NCBI GenBank assembly: GCA_003165005.1
Contig: PLSB01000323.1
Location: 1-36,964, forward strand
Direction of reading: 5' to 3'
Length of the DNA: 36,964 nucleotides
DNA from: Acidobacteriaceae bacterium
GTDB taxonomy: Bacteria; Acidobacteriota; Terriglobia; Terriglobales; Acidobacteriaceae
Under the pieces are notes generated by a model, which was given only the letters and a program-made list of their open reading frames with translations, was not told the DNA's origin and made no database searches. Below, piece after piece: positions 6,559 to 15,033 of the stretch (position 1 is the first letter of the stretch; the number at the start of each line of letters is the position of its first letter). The position numbers and the translations under genes are program-made.

Positions 6559-7854
6559 CTGTCCGGCGTAGGCCACGCGCCCTTCGCTCACCGTCCAGCG
6601 CACCTTGCCCAGCATCGGCCAGCCATCGAAGGGCGTGTTCTTGGCCTTCGATTTCGACTCCGTCGCGCGATAGGTCCACTCGGCCTTGGGATCGAAGACC
6701 ACCACGTCGGCGAAGCTGCCCACGGCCAGGGTGCCGCGGCATTTCAATCCCAGCAGCGCCGCCGGTTGCGCACTCATCAGGCTCAGTACGCGGCCCAGCG
6801 GCATCTTCCACTCGCCATGCAGCCAGCGAAGGCAAAGACCGAGCGCCGTCTCCAGTCCGATGATTCCGTTCGGCGCCAGCTCGAATTCAATTTCCTTTTC
6901 GTGCATGGCGTGCGGCGCGTGATCGGTGGCGATCGCGTCCACCACGCCGTCGAGAATGCCTCCGATCATGGCATCGCGATCGGCGGCCGAGCGCAGCGGC
7001 GGATTCATCTTGGCGTGCGTATTGTAGAGGCCGACGTGCTCCTCGGTGAGCAGGAAGTGGTGCGGCGCCACCTCGCAGGTGACGCGCAATCCGTTGCGCC
7101 GCGCCTGCCGCACCGCCGCCAGCGCCGCAGCCGTTGAGATGTGCGCCACGTGCAGATGCGGATGCGACTCGCGCAGCTCGGTCACCAGGCGAATGTCGCG
7201 CTCGACGATGCCCGACTCCGCCTCCGGCGGCATGCCGCGCAGGCCAAGTTTGAACGACACCGGCCCGAGATTCATGCTCGCGCCTTGCGTCATGCGCGTG
7301 TCTTCGGCGTGCTGGATCACGGTGAGTCCCACGCGCGCCGCGGCCGCGAGCGATTCCCGCATCACGCCGTCCTTCAGAATCGGCCGTCCATCGTCGGTGA
7401 CGGCCACCGCGCCTGCGGATTTGAGAGCTGCATAGTCGTTTATCGTTTCACCCTTTGAACCGCGTGTGGCCGCTGCGATGGGAAACACGCGTACTGCGGC
7501 GCCGCGCTCTGGCTGTTGCATCCAGCGGGTCACTTCGGCCGAGTCGTTGATCGGAGAAGTGTTCGGCATCGCAGCCACGCTCGTGAATCCGCCGGCAGCG
7601 GCGGCTGCCGTTCCCGTCGCGATGGTTTCCTTATAGGCCTGTCCCGGCTCGCGCAGGTGCACGTGAAGATCGATCAGTCCCGGCGCAACCACGAGGCCCG
7701 TAGCGTCCAGAACCTCTGCGCCATTCTTGCCCTTGAGTTTCCCATGGCCCGCAATCTCGGCCACGCGCCCGTCTTTCAGCAGAATGTCCTTGGCGGCATC
7801 GACGCCCGCCGCGGGATCGACCAGCCGCCCTCCGCAAATCGCCAGCGTCGTCAT
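6547..7854 (-). CDS. pyrC: Dihydroorotase, type I
   Basis: Zinc-dependent cytoplasmic amidohydrolase that cyclises N-carbamoyl-aspartate to dihydroorotate, the third step of UMP synthesis. 435 residues, normal for the class I enzyme. The metal site begins with [10 protein letters not shown] (H64, H66), followed by the MPNTSP motif, [13 protein letters not shown], the substrate loop NPPLRS and the catalytic ATDHAPH. It is preceded by an excellent SD (AAAGGAGG, about 7 nt upstream). It is the last gene of the pyrR-pyrB-ORF-pyrC run. Its final codons (GQLRV-stop) merge into the downstream hexanucleotide repeat, so repeat slippage would change the C-terminus. Confidence 0.97.
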   Translation of the reverse strand: MTTLAICGGRLVDPAAGVDAAKDILLKDGRVAEIAGHGKLKGKNGAEVLDATGLVVAPGLIDLHVHLREPGQAYKETIATGTAAAAAGGFTSVAAMPNTSPINDSAEVTRWMQQPERGAAVRVFPIAAATRGSKGETINDYAALKSAGAVAVTDDGRPILKDGVMRESLAAAARVGLTVIQHAEDTRMTQGASMNLGPVSFKLGLRGMPPEAESGIVERDIRLVTELRESHPHLHVAHISTAAALAAVRQARRNGLRVTCEVAPHHFLLTEEHVGLYNTHAKMNPPLRSAADRDAMIGGILDGVVDAIATDHAPHAMHEKEIEFELAPNGIIGLETALGLCLRWLHGEWKMPLGRVLSLMSAQPAALLGLKCRGTLAVGSFADVVVFDPKAEWTYRATESKSKAKNTPFDGWPMLGKVRWTVSEGRVAYAGQLRV

Positions 7855-7914
7855 GCGCGGCCTCCTTTACCTGCGTGCTTATTCAGAACAACTCATCCAG
7901 AAACTAAAGCCTCG

Positions 7915-8544
7915 CTAAAGCCGGTACCACCGTTTTCCTTTTAGTTTCTTTTTCAATTTCTCCGAGTTATCTCGTAGATCCTTATTGAATTCCTCAAGAT
8001 TCTTGAATAACTCATTCTGCCGCTTATATCTTTCGCCAGCTACTCCGGGTTCGGTGACGTTTTCCTTATCCAGCCTCAGAAGCTCTACAAGTTCTACCAA
8101 CTCGGAATAAAACTTCAACGTCGAAGGTTCAGAAAGCCACATGTGGCTTGTGAAGCGGTTTAACATATTTCGATATGCAGGAAATATTTCATTATCAAAC
8201 TGATTTTTGTTATCCTCTTCTATTCTGTTATCGTGTTCGCGAAATCGGTCGCTAATGCGGCTTTGGGCTTCCGGGTTTCTTGTCTGATGAAGTTGTTCTA
8301 ATCGCTCGCTTATTCTTGATCTATTAATCTCTTGTGAGGTGCCGGCTTTTGCCAACACTTGAGTACACATCCCGAGAAGCGGCGCATAAAACTCACGAAG
8401 TTCCTCTAGTAGATAAGTGATCTTTCGTTCATTTCTTTGATTCCATGTCGCTATGAAACCGCCGACAATTACCCCAAGCAGCCCGGAACTCGCAGCTATC
8501 AGGCTTTGATAAAGCGTACAGCGCTCGCTTGCTTCGAATAACAT
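7915..8544 (-). CDS. AT-rich membrane-anchored coiled-coil protein inserted in the pyr operon, unknown function
   Basis: About 209 residues. I chose ATG 8544 because GGGAG lies 9 nt upstream; an in-frame start at 8568 lacks an SD. One transmembrane segment near the N-terminus (LIAASSGLLGVIVGGFIATW) is followed by a charged helical region: ITYLLEELREFYAPLLGMCTQVL, then RISERLEQLHQ, RISDRFREHDNRIEEDNKNQ, and a Lys-rich coil at the end (LFKNLEEFNKDLRDNSEKLKKKLKGKRW). No family recognised. By eye the gene is near 40% GC while pyrB and pyrC on either side are about 65%, and it separates two genes that are usually adjacent. This suggests acquisition by transfer. It should be co-transcribed with the pyr genes. 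Confidence 0.78.
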   Translation of the reverse strand: MLFEASERCTLYQSLIAASSGLLGVIVGGFIATWNQRNERKITYLLEELREFYAPLLGMCTQVLAKAGTSQEINRSRISERLEQLHQTRNPEAQSRISDRFREHDNRIEEDNKNQFDNEIFPAYRNMLNRFTSHMWLSEPSTLKFYSELVELVELLRLDKENVTEPGVAGERYKRQNELFKNLEEFNKDLRDNSEKLKKKLKGKRWYRL

Positions 8545-8581
8545 TGATTGCTTCTCCCATTGAATCACGCAATCTAAGCAT

Positions 8582-9601
8582 TCAATTGCGGCTCAGGTAT
8601 TCCGCGAGCGCCCGCTCCACCACCGCCATGCGGATGGCCACGCCGTTCGTCACCTGCTCCAGGATCGCCGACTGCACGCCATCGGCCACGCCGGCCGTAA
8701 TCTCCAATCCGCGGATGATCGGCCCCGGATGCAGCACCACGGCCGCAGGCGCATGCGCCGCTAACCGTTGCCCCGTGAGCTGGTAATCCGCCTTGTACTC
8801 ATCCAGATCCAGTTGCAATCCGGCCAGTCTCTCCGCCTGAATGCGCAACATCATCACCGCCTGCGACTGCGCCAGCGCCGCGTCGAAGTCGCGCTCGATC
8901 TCAATGCCCGGCCCGGACCGCGCCGCCTGCTCAGGCAATAGTTCCTTCGGTCCGCAAAGCAGAACGCGCGCGCCCACGCGAGGCAACAGCAGCATGTTCG
9001 ATCGCGCCACGCGGCTGTGCAGAATGTCGCCGGTGATCATCACCGTCACCCCGGCCAGCGTGTCAGCCGTTACACCTTCGACTCCCGGCCGCAGATGCGC
9101 GAGAATCGTGCGCAGGTCGAGCAGCGCCTGCGTGGGATGCTCGTGCATGCCGTCGCCCGCGTTGATCACCGGCAATCGCGTCGTCTCTTCAAGCAGCCAC
9201 GCCGCGCCCGACGAGTTGTGGCGCAGAATGATCGCCTCCGCGCCCAGCGCCCGCAGTGTCAAACCCGTGTCCTTCAGCGATTCGCCCTTCTCGATGCTCG
9301 AACTCAGGCTCGAGACCAGCGTGGTATCGGCGCCCAGCGCTTTCGAGGCCAGCTCAAAACTGGTGCGTGTGCGCGTCGACGCCTCGTAGAAGAGCAGGGC
9401 GATGCGCCGCTTGGCCAGAATCCGGTCGCGGCCGATCGGGTCTTCGTTCTCGAGCTCGGTGGCGCGGACGAGGAGCCGGCTCACGCCCTCCACGGTCAGA
9501 TCGAGAACCGAGAGCAGCGACCCCGGATGGTAGGGAAACGGAGAGACGGGCGCAGGCGGAGTGCTGCGCGGGCGGCGAGCGGTGGTTATGGCGGGATTCA
9601 T
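8582..9601 (-). CDS. pyrB: Aspartate carbamoyltransferase, catalytic subunit
   Basis: Joins carbamoyl phosphate and aspartate, the committed step of pyrimidine synthesis. 339 residues, slightly longer than the usual 305-315 because of a Pro-rich N-terminal extension (residues 1-25). The carbamoyl-phosphate site YEASTRTRTSFE lies at about 72-83, followed by SSSIEKGESLKDT, LRHNSSGAA, NAGDGMHEHPTQALLDLRTI and, near the C-terminus, HPGPIIRGLEI. No PyrI regulatory subunit is present in the window. It lies 233 nt downstream of pyrR and 37 nt upstream of the AT-rich ORF. Confidence 0.97.
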   Translation of the reverse strand: MNPAITTARRPRSTPPAPVSPFPYHPGSLLSVLDLTVEGVSRLLVRATELENEDPIGRDRILAKRRIALLFYEASTRTRTSFELASKALGADTTLVSSLSSSIEKGESLKDTGLTLRALGAEAIILRHNSSGAAWLLEETTRLPVINAGDGMHEHPTQALLDLRTILAHLRPGVEGVTADTLAGVTVMITGDILHSRVARSNMLLLPRVGARVLLCGPKELLPEQAARSGPGIEIERDFDAALAQSQAVMMLRIQAERLAGLQLDLDEYKADYQLTGQRLAAHAPAAVVLHPGPIIRGLEITAGVADGVQSAILEQVTNGVAIRMAVVERALAEYLSRN

Positions 9602-9834
9602 GCTTTCAGATCGCTTACAGTGAACCGCTTACAGCGGACAGTTCTCAACTTCTGTGATGAAAACAGGCACGTACAACCTCAGCGGACGAACGGAATCCCG
9701 CCCATCCGGCGGGCGATCGGCATTCCGAGGATGAACGCGAACCTTAAAAACTGTTCTGAAGAAAACTCGTGGCCGGGGCTGAATTCTCGGCCGCTGACAC
9801 CTGAAACCTGACACCTTAAACCTGAAACCTGTTC
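9602..9834 (-). other. pyrR-pyrB intergenic spacer with short direct repeats
   Basis: A 233-bp spacer. Next to the pyrR stop there are overlapping direct repeats (CAGGTTTCAGG and GGTGTCAGG units, minus strand), and next to pyrB there are two CGCTTACAG units, one inside the palindrome CCGCTTACAGCGG. A 61-codon frame here has no homology that I recognise, and I do not call a gene. Confidence 0.5.
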
Positions 9835-10404
9835 TCAGCTCGTCTTCTCCACCAGCAGCACCTGCTCGGTCTCGTCGACTTCCTGGAACTTGACCTCGAT
9901 AATCTCGCGGCTGCTCGTGGGAACGTGTTTTCCGACATACGTCGCCTCGATGGGCAGCTCGCGATGTCCGCGGTCGATGAGCACCGCCAGTTGCACGCGG
10001 CGCGGGCGGCCGTGGTCGAAGAGCGCGTCGAGCGCGGCGCGAACCGTGCGGCCGGTATAGAGCACGTCGTCGCAGATCACCACGTCGCGGCCTTCCACGT
10101 TGCAGCCGATGGCCCCTGGCGTGACCACGGGGCGGACGTCAGCCGTGGAGAGGTCGTCGCGATAAAACTGGATGTCGAGCACGCCCGTATCCACAGGACG
10201 CTTCTCGATGGTCGAGATCAGCTTGCCCAGCCGCTCGGCCAGCGGCACGCCGCGGCGCTTGATGCCCACCAGGGCCAGGTCCTCGCTCCCGTTGCTCTTT
10301 TCCACAATCTCGTGGGCCAGGCGCACCAGGGTCCGCTCAATCTCCGAGGCGGACATCAACCGCCCCTTCACGCGCAGGTTGCTCTTGCTTTCCGATTCGC
10401 TCAT
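9835..10404 (-). CDS. pyrR: Bifunctional pyr operon regulator / uracil phosphoribosyltransferase
   Basis: PyrR binds pyr mRNA in Gram-positives and many other phyla and also converts uracil plus PRPP to UMP. 189 residues from ATG 10404; the longer frame to 10593 adds sequence with no resemblance to the family. LVRLAHEIVEKSNGSEDLALVGIKRRGVPLAERL is the typical N-terminus, FYRDDLS follows, and the PRPP-binding motif is DVVICDDVLYTGRTVRAALDAL (about 108-125). First gene of the pyr run, so it probably regulates pyrB and pyrC. I could not recognise a PyrR-binding RNA loop in the upstream leader (10405-10617), which lies between this gene and the divergent tRNA. Confidence 0.95.
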   Translation of the reverse strand: MSESESKSNLRVKGRLMSASEIERTLVRLAHEIVEKSNGSEDLALVGIKRRGVPLAERLGKLISTIEKRPVDTGVLDIQFYRDDLSTADVRPVVTPGAIGCNVEGRDVVICDDVLYTGRTVRAALDALFDHGRPRRVQLAVLIDRGHRELPIEATYVGKHVPTSSREIIEVKFQEVDETEQVLLVEKTS

Positions 10405-10617
10405 GATCGTTGCTCTTGCCGCTAATGTTCTTGGCTCTTGCCGGATGATACGAGGGATTGGCGCTTGGGGGCAAGTTGTGGAAACGCGGGAGGAAACGCA
10501 AGCAGCGAAATTCCGGGCTGCGGCGCCATCGCGGAACCGGCGCCCCGGCTCCCCGGGAGTTGAGTTGCGGTTGCTATCTCGCGCCCGGGCCAAATCGGTC
10601 CCATAATATAGAGGCGT

Positions 10618-10706
10618 GCCCGGATGGCGAAATTGGCAGACGCAGCGGACTTAAAATCCGCAGACCCTAACCGGTCGTGGGGGTTCAAGTCCCCCTCTGG
10701 GCACCA
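10618..10706 (+). tRNA. tRNA-Leu (anticodon UAA)
   Basis: An 89-nt type II tRNA including an encoded CCA. The acceptor stem GCCCGGA pairs with TCTGGGC (one G-T), the discriminator is A, and the anticodon stem GCGGA/TCCGC holds loop CTTAAAA with anticodon TAA. A long variable arm follows, and the T arm is GGGGG-TTCAAGT-CCCCC. CATAATATA immediately upstream is a likely -10. The 3' end (10685-10703) is copied exactly at 26748-26766. Confidence 0.97.
10685..10703 (+). repeat. att-like repeat, tRNA side
   Basis: The 19-bp sequence tcaagtccccctctgggca, the T-arm to acceptor end of tRNA-Leu, occurs again at 26748-26766. With the following CCA/TCA it is 21 of 22 identical. Placement at a tRNA 3' end is the classical attachment site for tyrosine-recombinase elements. 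Confidence 0.7.
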
Positions 10707-10928
10707 GTAAGCCATTTATAATCAACGATATATGAGCAGCATTCCGATCTTCATTCAGTGGGGCTTAAATGGCCTGTTATCAGTAACTTTCAGCAATCTG
10801 ATCCGATATGAATTGGCTGTTGATTGGTTAGAAGAGCATTCATCGGGACTGATTCTTAGAGACCGGAACTCGAAACGTGATTAGGACCGATGGTGTCAAC
10901 TGGGATTCCCGGCATGCCACCGGTTCGT

Positions 10929-11009
10929 CTATCCGCTCGCAATCCCTAATTCAATCTGCCGAAGCAGATTCACGATCTGCTCCGGACTATACTTCTTCGC
11001 TCTGCCCAT
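10929..11009 (-). pseudogene. IS3-family transposase OrfA fragment (N-terminal 26 codons)
   Basis: On the minus strand an ATG at 11009, preceded by GGAGCAAGGA, opens MGRAKKYSPEQIVNLLRQIE followed by LGIASG and a stop. KxYSPEQIVNLLRQIE is the start of the HTH of IS3-group OrfA proteins; the rest of the HTH and all of OrfB are missing. The match is short but specific. It is the only mobile-element protein trace between the two att-like repeats. Confidence 0.6.
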
Positions 11010-11129
11010 TCCTTGCTCCTTCCATACCAGTTTGTCTCAGCACCACTTGTACAGGATTTGCCGGGCAGTCCACAGCGAAGCGCCGTTTATGAGCCGACAA
11101 GGAGAAGATCGCCGATCGAGTTGAATGAG

Positions 11130-11138
11130 TGCTAGAAT
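11130..11138 (+). promoter_or_regulatory. Extended -10 promoter (TGCTAGAAT) of the sigma-kinase pair
   Basis: TG-n-TAGAAT is an extended -10 element 26 nt before the ATG at 11165. The same nonamer occurs upstream of purM (36452-36460). No good -35 is apparent, as is usual for extended -10 promoters. Confidence 0.4.
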
Positions 11139-11164
11139 GAGCCAAACCTCGTGGAGCCACATCG

Positions 11165-11767
11165 ATGGAGCAGCCGGGATCGAAGGATTCCAACGTGTCC
11201 CCGTCCGGTATCACAGCGCTGCTGCGCGATTGGCAGGCAGGCCGCCATGCGGCATTGAATGAACTGTTCGAGGCCGTCTACCCTGAGCTGCACCGCATCG
11301 CCCGGCGATACAGCGGCCGCGAGAGGATCTCCTCCACACTGCAATGCACGGCAGTGGTTCATGAGGCATGGCTGAGGCTGGCGCAGTCGCAGCGGGTGAG
11401 CCTGAAAGACCGCGCGCACTTTTTCGCTTTCTCAGCGCGGTTGATGCGCACCATCCTGATCGATTACGCGCGTGCCCGCAAGAGCAAGAAGCGGGGCGGC
11501 GGAGAAACAATCTTCTCCCTGATGGATTCCGATGCCGCGGTCAATCCATCCGATGTCGAAATCCTGGATTTGAATGGCGCGCTCGAAGAACTGGAGAAGC
11601 TCGATCCGGTGCAAGGCCAGATTGTGGAGATGCGCTATTTCAGCGGCCTCAGCATTCCCGAGACCGCCGAGGCTTTGGGCGTATCGGAAAGCACCGTCAA
11701 GCGGGAGTGGATCGTCGCCAAGACCTGGATCCGCAGGCGCCTGATGGAGAGCGGGAAAGAACGGTGA
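11165..11767 (+). CDS. ECF-type RNA polymerase sigma factor, TIGR02999-like
   Basis: A 200-residue sigma-70 family factor with only regions 2 and 4. Region 2 spans about 25-105 (LNELFEAVYPELHRIARRY...ISSTLQCTAVVHEAWLRLAQ...FFAFSARLMRTILIDYARARK). Region 4 spans about 135-195, with GLSIPETAEALGVSESTVKREWIVAKTWIRRRL as the -35-binding HTH. In place of the acidic DAED stretch found in most ECFs at region 2.2, it has LQCTAVVHEAW, the variant seen in factors associated with Ser/Thr kinases. No anti-sigma gene is adjacent; the next gene is a kinase that overlaps the stop codon (GTGA). GGAG lies 8 nt before the start. It probably directs a small local regulon and is activated by the kinase (inference). 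Confidence 0.92.
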   Translation: MEQPGSKDSNVSPSGITALLRDWQAGRHAALNELFEAVYPELHRIARRYSGRERISSTLQCTAVVHEAWLRLAQSQRVSLKDRAHFFAFSARLMRTILIDYARARKSKKRGGGETIFSLMDSDAAVNPSDVEILDLNGALEELEKLDPVQGQIVEMRYFSGLSIPETAEALGVSESTVKREWIVAKTWIRRRLMESGKER

Positions 11768-14700
11768 ATCCAGAGGGCTGGAAGCGCGCAAAGAAGCTGT
11801 TCTCGGCAGCTCTGGCGCTGCCGGAGGCCGAACGGGAGGCGTTTCTCGCCGCACAGCAGGATGAGCGGGAGACTCTCGACGAGGTACGCTCGCTGCTGAC
11901 TGCGTATCGGGATTCTCCCGATTTTCTTGAGAACGCCGCTCCAAATCTGCCCGCGGACCCGCAGGCGCGCGACACCGCGACGCCCTTTGCCGGACGGCGC
12001 GTCGGGGCGTGGGAACTGGTGCGCGAGATCGGCCAGGGCGGCATGGGCGTGGTGTGGGAGGCGCGCCGCGCCGACCAGCAGTATGAGCAACGCGCGGCGG
12101 TGAAGCTGCTGCGCGCCAGCCTGTTTTCCGAGCAGGATGCCCGGCGTTTCCGCGAAGAGCGGCAGATCCTGGCTTCGTTGAATCATCCCTCGATTGCGCG
12201 GCTGCTCGACGGAGGCATGCTTGAAGACGGCGAGCCCTATCTGGTGATGGAGTTTATCGACGGGCTTCCGCTCGACGGCTGGTGCGAGCTTCATCGATCG
12301 AACCTGCGGCAGCGTATCGAGATCTGTCTCGAGATTTGCTCCGCGGTCGAATTCGCGCACCGCCAACTGGTGATTCATCGCGATTTGAAACCGGCGAATA
12401 TTCTTGTCGGCGCCGGCGGCACGCCCAAGCTGCTGGATTTTGGCATCGCAAAACTTGTGGCTGAAGGGGGAAGCTACCGCACCACAACCAACCTGCTAAC
12501 CCCCGAATGCGCCAGTCCGGAGCAGGCGCGAGGGGAGCGGATGTCGACGGCCAGCGATCAGTTTTCGCTGGGCGTGCTGCTGTATCAATTGCTGACCGGA
12601 CGGCATCCTTTCGCCAAGCCGGATGCGAGCCCGATCGAGGCTTTGCGCGCCATCTGCGAGGATGAACCCCGGCTGCCCAGCAGCGTGGCGGAGAACTGGA
12701 GCCGCGAATTGCGCGGCGAGCTCGACGCAATTCTTCTGCAGACGCTTAACAAGAATCCTGCCGCGCGCTATTCCTCGGTGAGCGCCTTCGCCGGCGATCT
12801 TCGCGCCTGGCTCGATGGCCTGCCGGTGAGCGCCGTGCGCCAATCGTGGTGGCGGCGGAGCAGGAAGGTTATCCTCCGCTACAAGGCGCTGAGCGCGGCG
12901 ATTGCGACGGCGGTGCTGATGCTGGTGACGGGCATTGTGGTGACATCGATCGAGGCCAGGCGGGCGTTGCGCGCCGAGCGGGAGGCGCTGTCACAACGCG
13001 ACCGCGCCGAGAGCGCGCAGCAGGCGGCGCAGACGGAACGGGACCGGGCCGTTGCCGCCGAGAAGGCTGCCGTTGGCGCCGAAAAGGCCGCAACCGCGGA
13101 ACGCAACCGCGCCATCAATGAGAGCCAGCGCGCCGATACCGAAGCCAAGAACGCTCACACCATTAACGACTTTCTGGAAAAGGACATCCTTGCCCAGGCC
13201 GACCCGAACACCGAGCCCGATCCTGACTTGAAGGTGCGCACGGCGCTCGACCAAGCGGCTGCCCACATCGAGGGTAAGTTTGAAGATCAGCCTCTCGTCG
13301 AAGCCTCACTTCAACATTCGCTAGGAGTCAGCTATCACGGCCTTGGGTTGTATTCCGAATCGCAGCGCCACACCGAGCGAGCTCTAGCTCTCAGAAGGAA
13401 GTACCTGGGCCTGTATGCCCCTGAAACACTGACAACGACGACGCTCCTTGGGACGATCCTGCTGGATGCATCGGAGTTTGACAAGGCCGAGCCTCTTCTG
13501 CGATCTGCCTATGAAACAAGCCGCAAAGTGTTAGGAGAGAGTGCTCCCGGGACGCTCAGCGCCGAACAGCAGTTGGCCTCCGTCTGGATGCAGCTGGGAA
13601 GAACCACCGACGCTGAACCTCTGCTGAAGCACAACCTGGCGATGCGCCGTCGCGAACTCCCACGCAACGATGCGGCGCTCAACGAGGCCATCGCTCAACT
13701 CGCCGCTCTTTACGAAGCATCGGAACGGCTTGCGGAGGCTGAAACTCTGGCTCGCGAGAGTGTGGAACTTGCGCTGAAGATTCACGGCCCCGAACATCCC
13801 GTCACGCTCTTCTCGCAGTACGTTCTCGCGTCTACCTTGCAGTCAGAAAATAAGCTTGAACAGGCAGAGCGTATCTATCTTGAAGTGCTGGAAACAAGAA
13901 AGCGAGTGTTGGGGCTGGATCATCCGGATACGCTTGACACGATGTACAATCTGGCCTGCTTGTATCAACTAATGGGAAGATACGAGGAAGCCATCCGTCT
14001 GCTCAACACTCATCTTGCGGCAACGAAACTTAAATTTGGGGAAGAGAACCCTAGGATATTGAACCCTTTCTACAGCCTCGGCTATGCCTATATTCAGATA
14101 GGCAAATTCGCAGAGGCTGAACCATTTCTTAATAAGGTTCTGGAAACGGATAGGCGCTTGAACGGAGAGAATCATCAGGGTTCATTAGCACTTCTCGCCA
14201 TCCAGCGGCTGGGGATTCTCTATCGTTATCAGGGACGGTACGCGGCTGCGGAACCTCTGGCGCGCGGGGCCGCGGCGGAACTCCAGAAGATGTTTGGACT
14301 CGATCACTCGTATGCCGTCAGCGCACTGACCTCATGGGGAGTGCTTCTTCAGGATGAAGGGAAGGACATGGAGGCTGAGACGACCCTTTCTAAGGCCCTC
14401 GAACTGAATCGCAAGAATCTGACTCCCGGGTATTCCACTACACGATCCTGCCTGTTCGCACTTTCAAGGTTGCGCCTCAAGCAGGGACGGGATGCGGATG
14501 CGGAGAAGTTGCTCCGCGAGGCAATCGAAATCACGAACGAGCATGGGTATCCAATCTGGGATCGCTTCGATGGGCAAAGCCTGCTCGGCGCGGCTCTGCT
14601 CGGCCAGGGAAAATACGCTGAGGCCGAGCCGCTGCTGATTTCGGGCTACGAAGGACTCCAAGAGCTGAGTCCCGCGATCTCCGTCGAGGCCAATCTGCCC

Positions 14701-14796
14701 GAGGCGGGCGAAAGGATTGTGCGGCTCTATACGGCCTGGGGCCAGCCGGAGAAGGCCGCCGAGTGGCGTCAAAGGCTGCAGGACCCCGAAAAGTAG
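11764..14796 (+). CDS. Transmembrane Ser/Thr protein kinase with C-terminal TPR repeats
   Basis: About 1010 residues from GTG 11764, which overlaps the sigma stop as GTGA; an apparent upstream extension lies inside the sigma gene and is rejected. The N-terminal helical region (GWKRAKKLFSAALALPEAEREAFL) is common to acidobacterial kinases. The PknB-type kinase domain is at about 83-350: GQGGMGVV glycine loop, AAVK114, HRDLKPAN (D207, N212), DFG at 225-227, and SPEQARGE activation segment. A TM helix follows at about 374-394, then an Ala/Arg/Glu-rich coiled coil (395-465). TPR-like repeats then run to the end, for example HPDTLDTMYNLACLYQLMGRYEEAIRLL. The TPR half would be periplasmic and could sense a partner protein. 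All catalytic residues are present, so it should be active. The likely target is the coupled sigma factor. Confidence 0.93.
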   Translation: MNPEGWKRAKKLFSAALALPEAEREAFLAAQQDERETLDEVRSLLTAYRDSPDFLENAAPNLPADPQARDTATPFAGRRVGAWELVREIGQGGMGVVWEARRADQQYEQRAAVKLLRASLFSEQDARRFREERQILASLNHPSIARLLDGGMLEDGEPYLVMEFIDGLPLDGWCELHRSNLRQRIEICLEICSAVEFAHRQLVIHRDLKPANILVGAGGTPKLLDFGIAKLVAEGGSYRTTTNLLTPECASPEQARGERMSTASDQFSLGVLLYQLLTGRHPFAKPDASPIEALRAICEDEPRLPSSVAENWSRELRGELDAILLQTLNKNPAARYSSVSAFAGDLRAWLDGLPVSAVRQSWWRRSRKVILRYKALSAAIATAVLMLVTGIVVTSIEARRALRAEREALSQRDRAESAQQAAQTERDRAVAAEKAAVGAEKAATAERNRAINESQRADTEAKNAHTINDFLEKDILAQADPNTEPDPDLKVRTALDQAAAHIEGKFEDQPLVEASLQHSLGVSYHGLGLYSESQRHTERALALRRKYLGLYAPETLTTTTLLGTILLDASEFDKAEPLLRSAYETSRKVLGESAPGTLSAEQQLASVWMQLGRTTDAEPLLKHNLAMRRRELPRNDAALNEAIAQLAALYEASERLAEAETLARESVELALKIHGPEHPVTLFSQYVLASTLQSENKLEQAERIYLEVLETRKRVLGLDHPDTLDTMYNLACLYQLMGRYEEAIRLLNTHLAATKLKFGEENPRILNPFYSLGYAYIQIGKFAEAEPFLNKVLETDRRLNGENHQGSLALLAIQRLGILYRYQGRYAAAEPLARGAAAELQKMFGLDHSYAVSALTSWGVLLQDEGKDMEAETTLSKALELNRKNLTPGYSTTRSCLFALSRLRLKQGRDADAEKLLREAIEITNEHGYPIWDRFDGQSLLGAALLGQGKYAEAEPLLISGYEGLQELSPAISVEANLPEAGERIVRLYTAWGQPEKAAEWRQRLQDPEK

Positions 14797-14798
14797 AA

Positions 14799-14821
14799 GC
14801 TGTATATTCCTCGCTTACAGC
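14799..14821 (+). terminator. Weak stem-loop after the kinase gene
   Basis: GCTGTA (14799-14804) and TACAGC (14816-14821) pair around 11 nt just after the stop codon, followed by the pyrimidine-rich GTATTTCTCC. The stem is short, so termination efficiency is doubtful. Confidence 0.3.
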
Positions 14822-14890
14822 GTATTTCTCCGCTCTTCCTGCCAACGCCTCGATTCATCTCTAAGGAAATTCGGGATTTCGTGAACTGGT

Positions 14891-14910
14891 TTTTCCTGCG
14901 TTTCCGCTTA
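14891..14910 (+). promoter_or_regulatory. Shared upstream motif, copy 1 (TTTTCCT...GTTTCCGCTTA)
   Basis: TTTTCCTGC followed by GTTTCCGCTTA. It recurs with one inserted base at 17370-17390, before the giant secreted gene. Both copies are preceded by GGAAA, which forms an inverted repeat with TTTCC. It lies 124 nt before the ATG at 15034. It could be a promoter read by the local ECF sigma or an operator. Confidence 0.4.
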
Positions 14911-15033
14911 TCCATGTTGAAGCGGCGGATTCCGCGCGAAGGCGATTCCGGATCCCCTCCCGCGCAGAGCCGGAAGGGGACGCGTACACGATGGCGCGCG
15001 GCGCATCGGCAACCGCTCCTGCAAGGAGAAACG

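Larger units (their letters stand above)
10707..11164. other. Gene-poor junction between tRNA-Leu and the sigma factor gene
   Basis: Noticeably AT-richer than the surroundings near the tRNA. It holds a 50-codon frame (10732-10884, MSSIPIFIQWGLNG...), possibly a remnant, 10 nt after a TATAAT at 10717-10722 and without an SD. It also holds the IS3-type transposase fragment (10929-11009, minus) and the promoter of the sigma gene. Nothing else is supported. Confidence 0.6.

Noticed and set aside
6460-7137. 225-codon plus-strand frame starting with an SHSHSH run
   Set aside because: It is the translation of the hexanucleotide repeat followed by the antisense of pyrC; the opposite strand is clearly dihydroorotase.
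9629-9814. 61-codon minus frame between pyrR and pyrB
   Set aside because: Arg/Pro-rich composition, no SD, overlaps short direct repeats; likely noncoding.
10405-10617. PyrR-binding attenuator in the pyrR leader
   Set aside because: I looked for the conserved PyrR-binding loop and a terminator with a U-tract and found neither convincingly.
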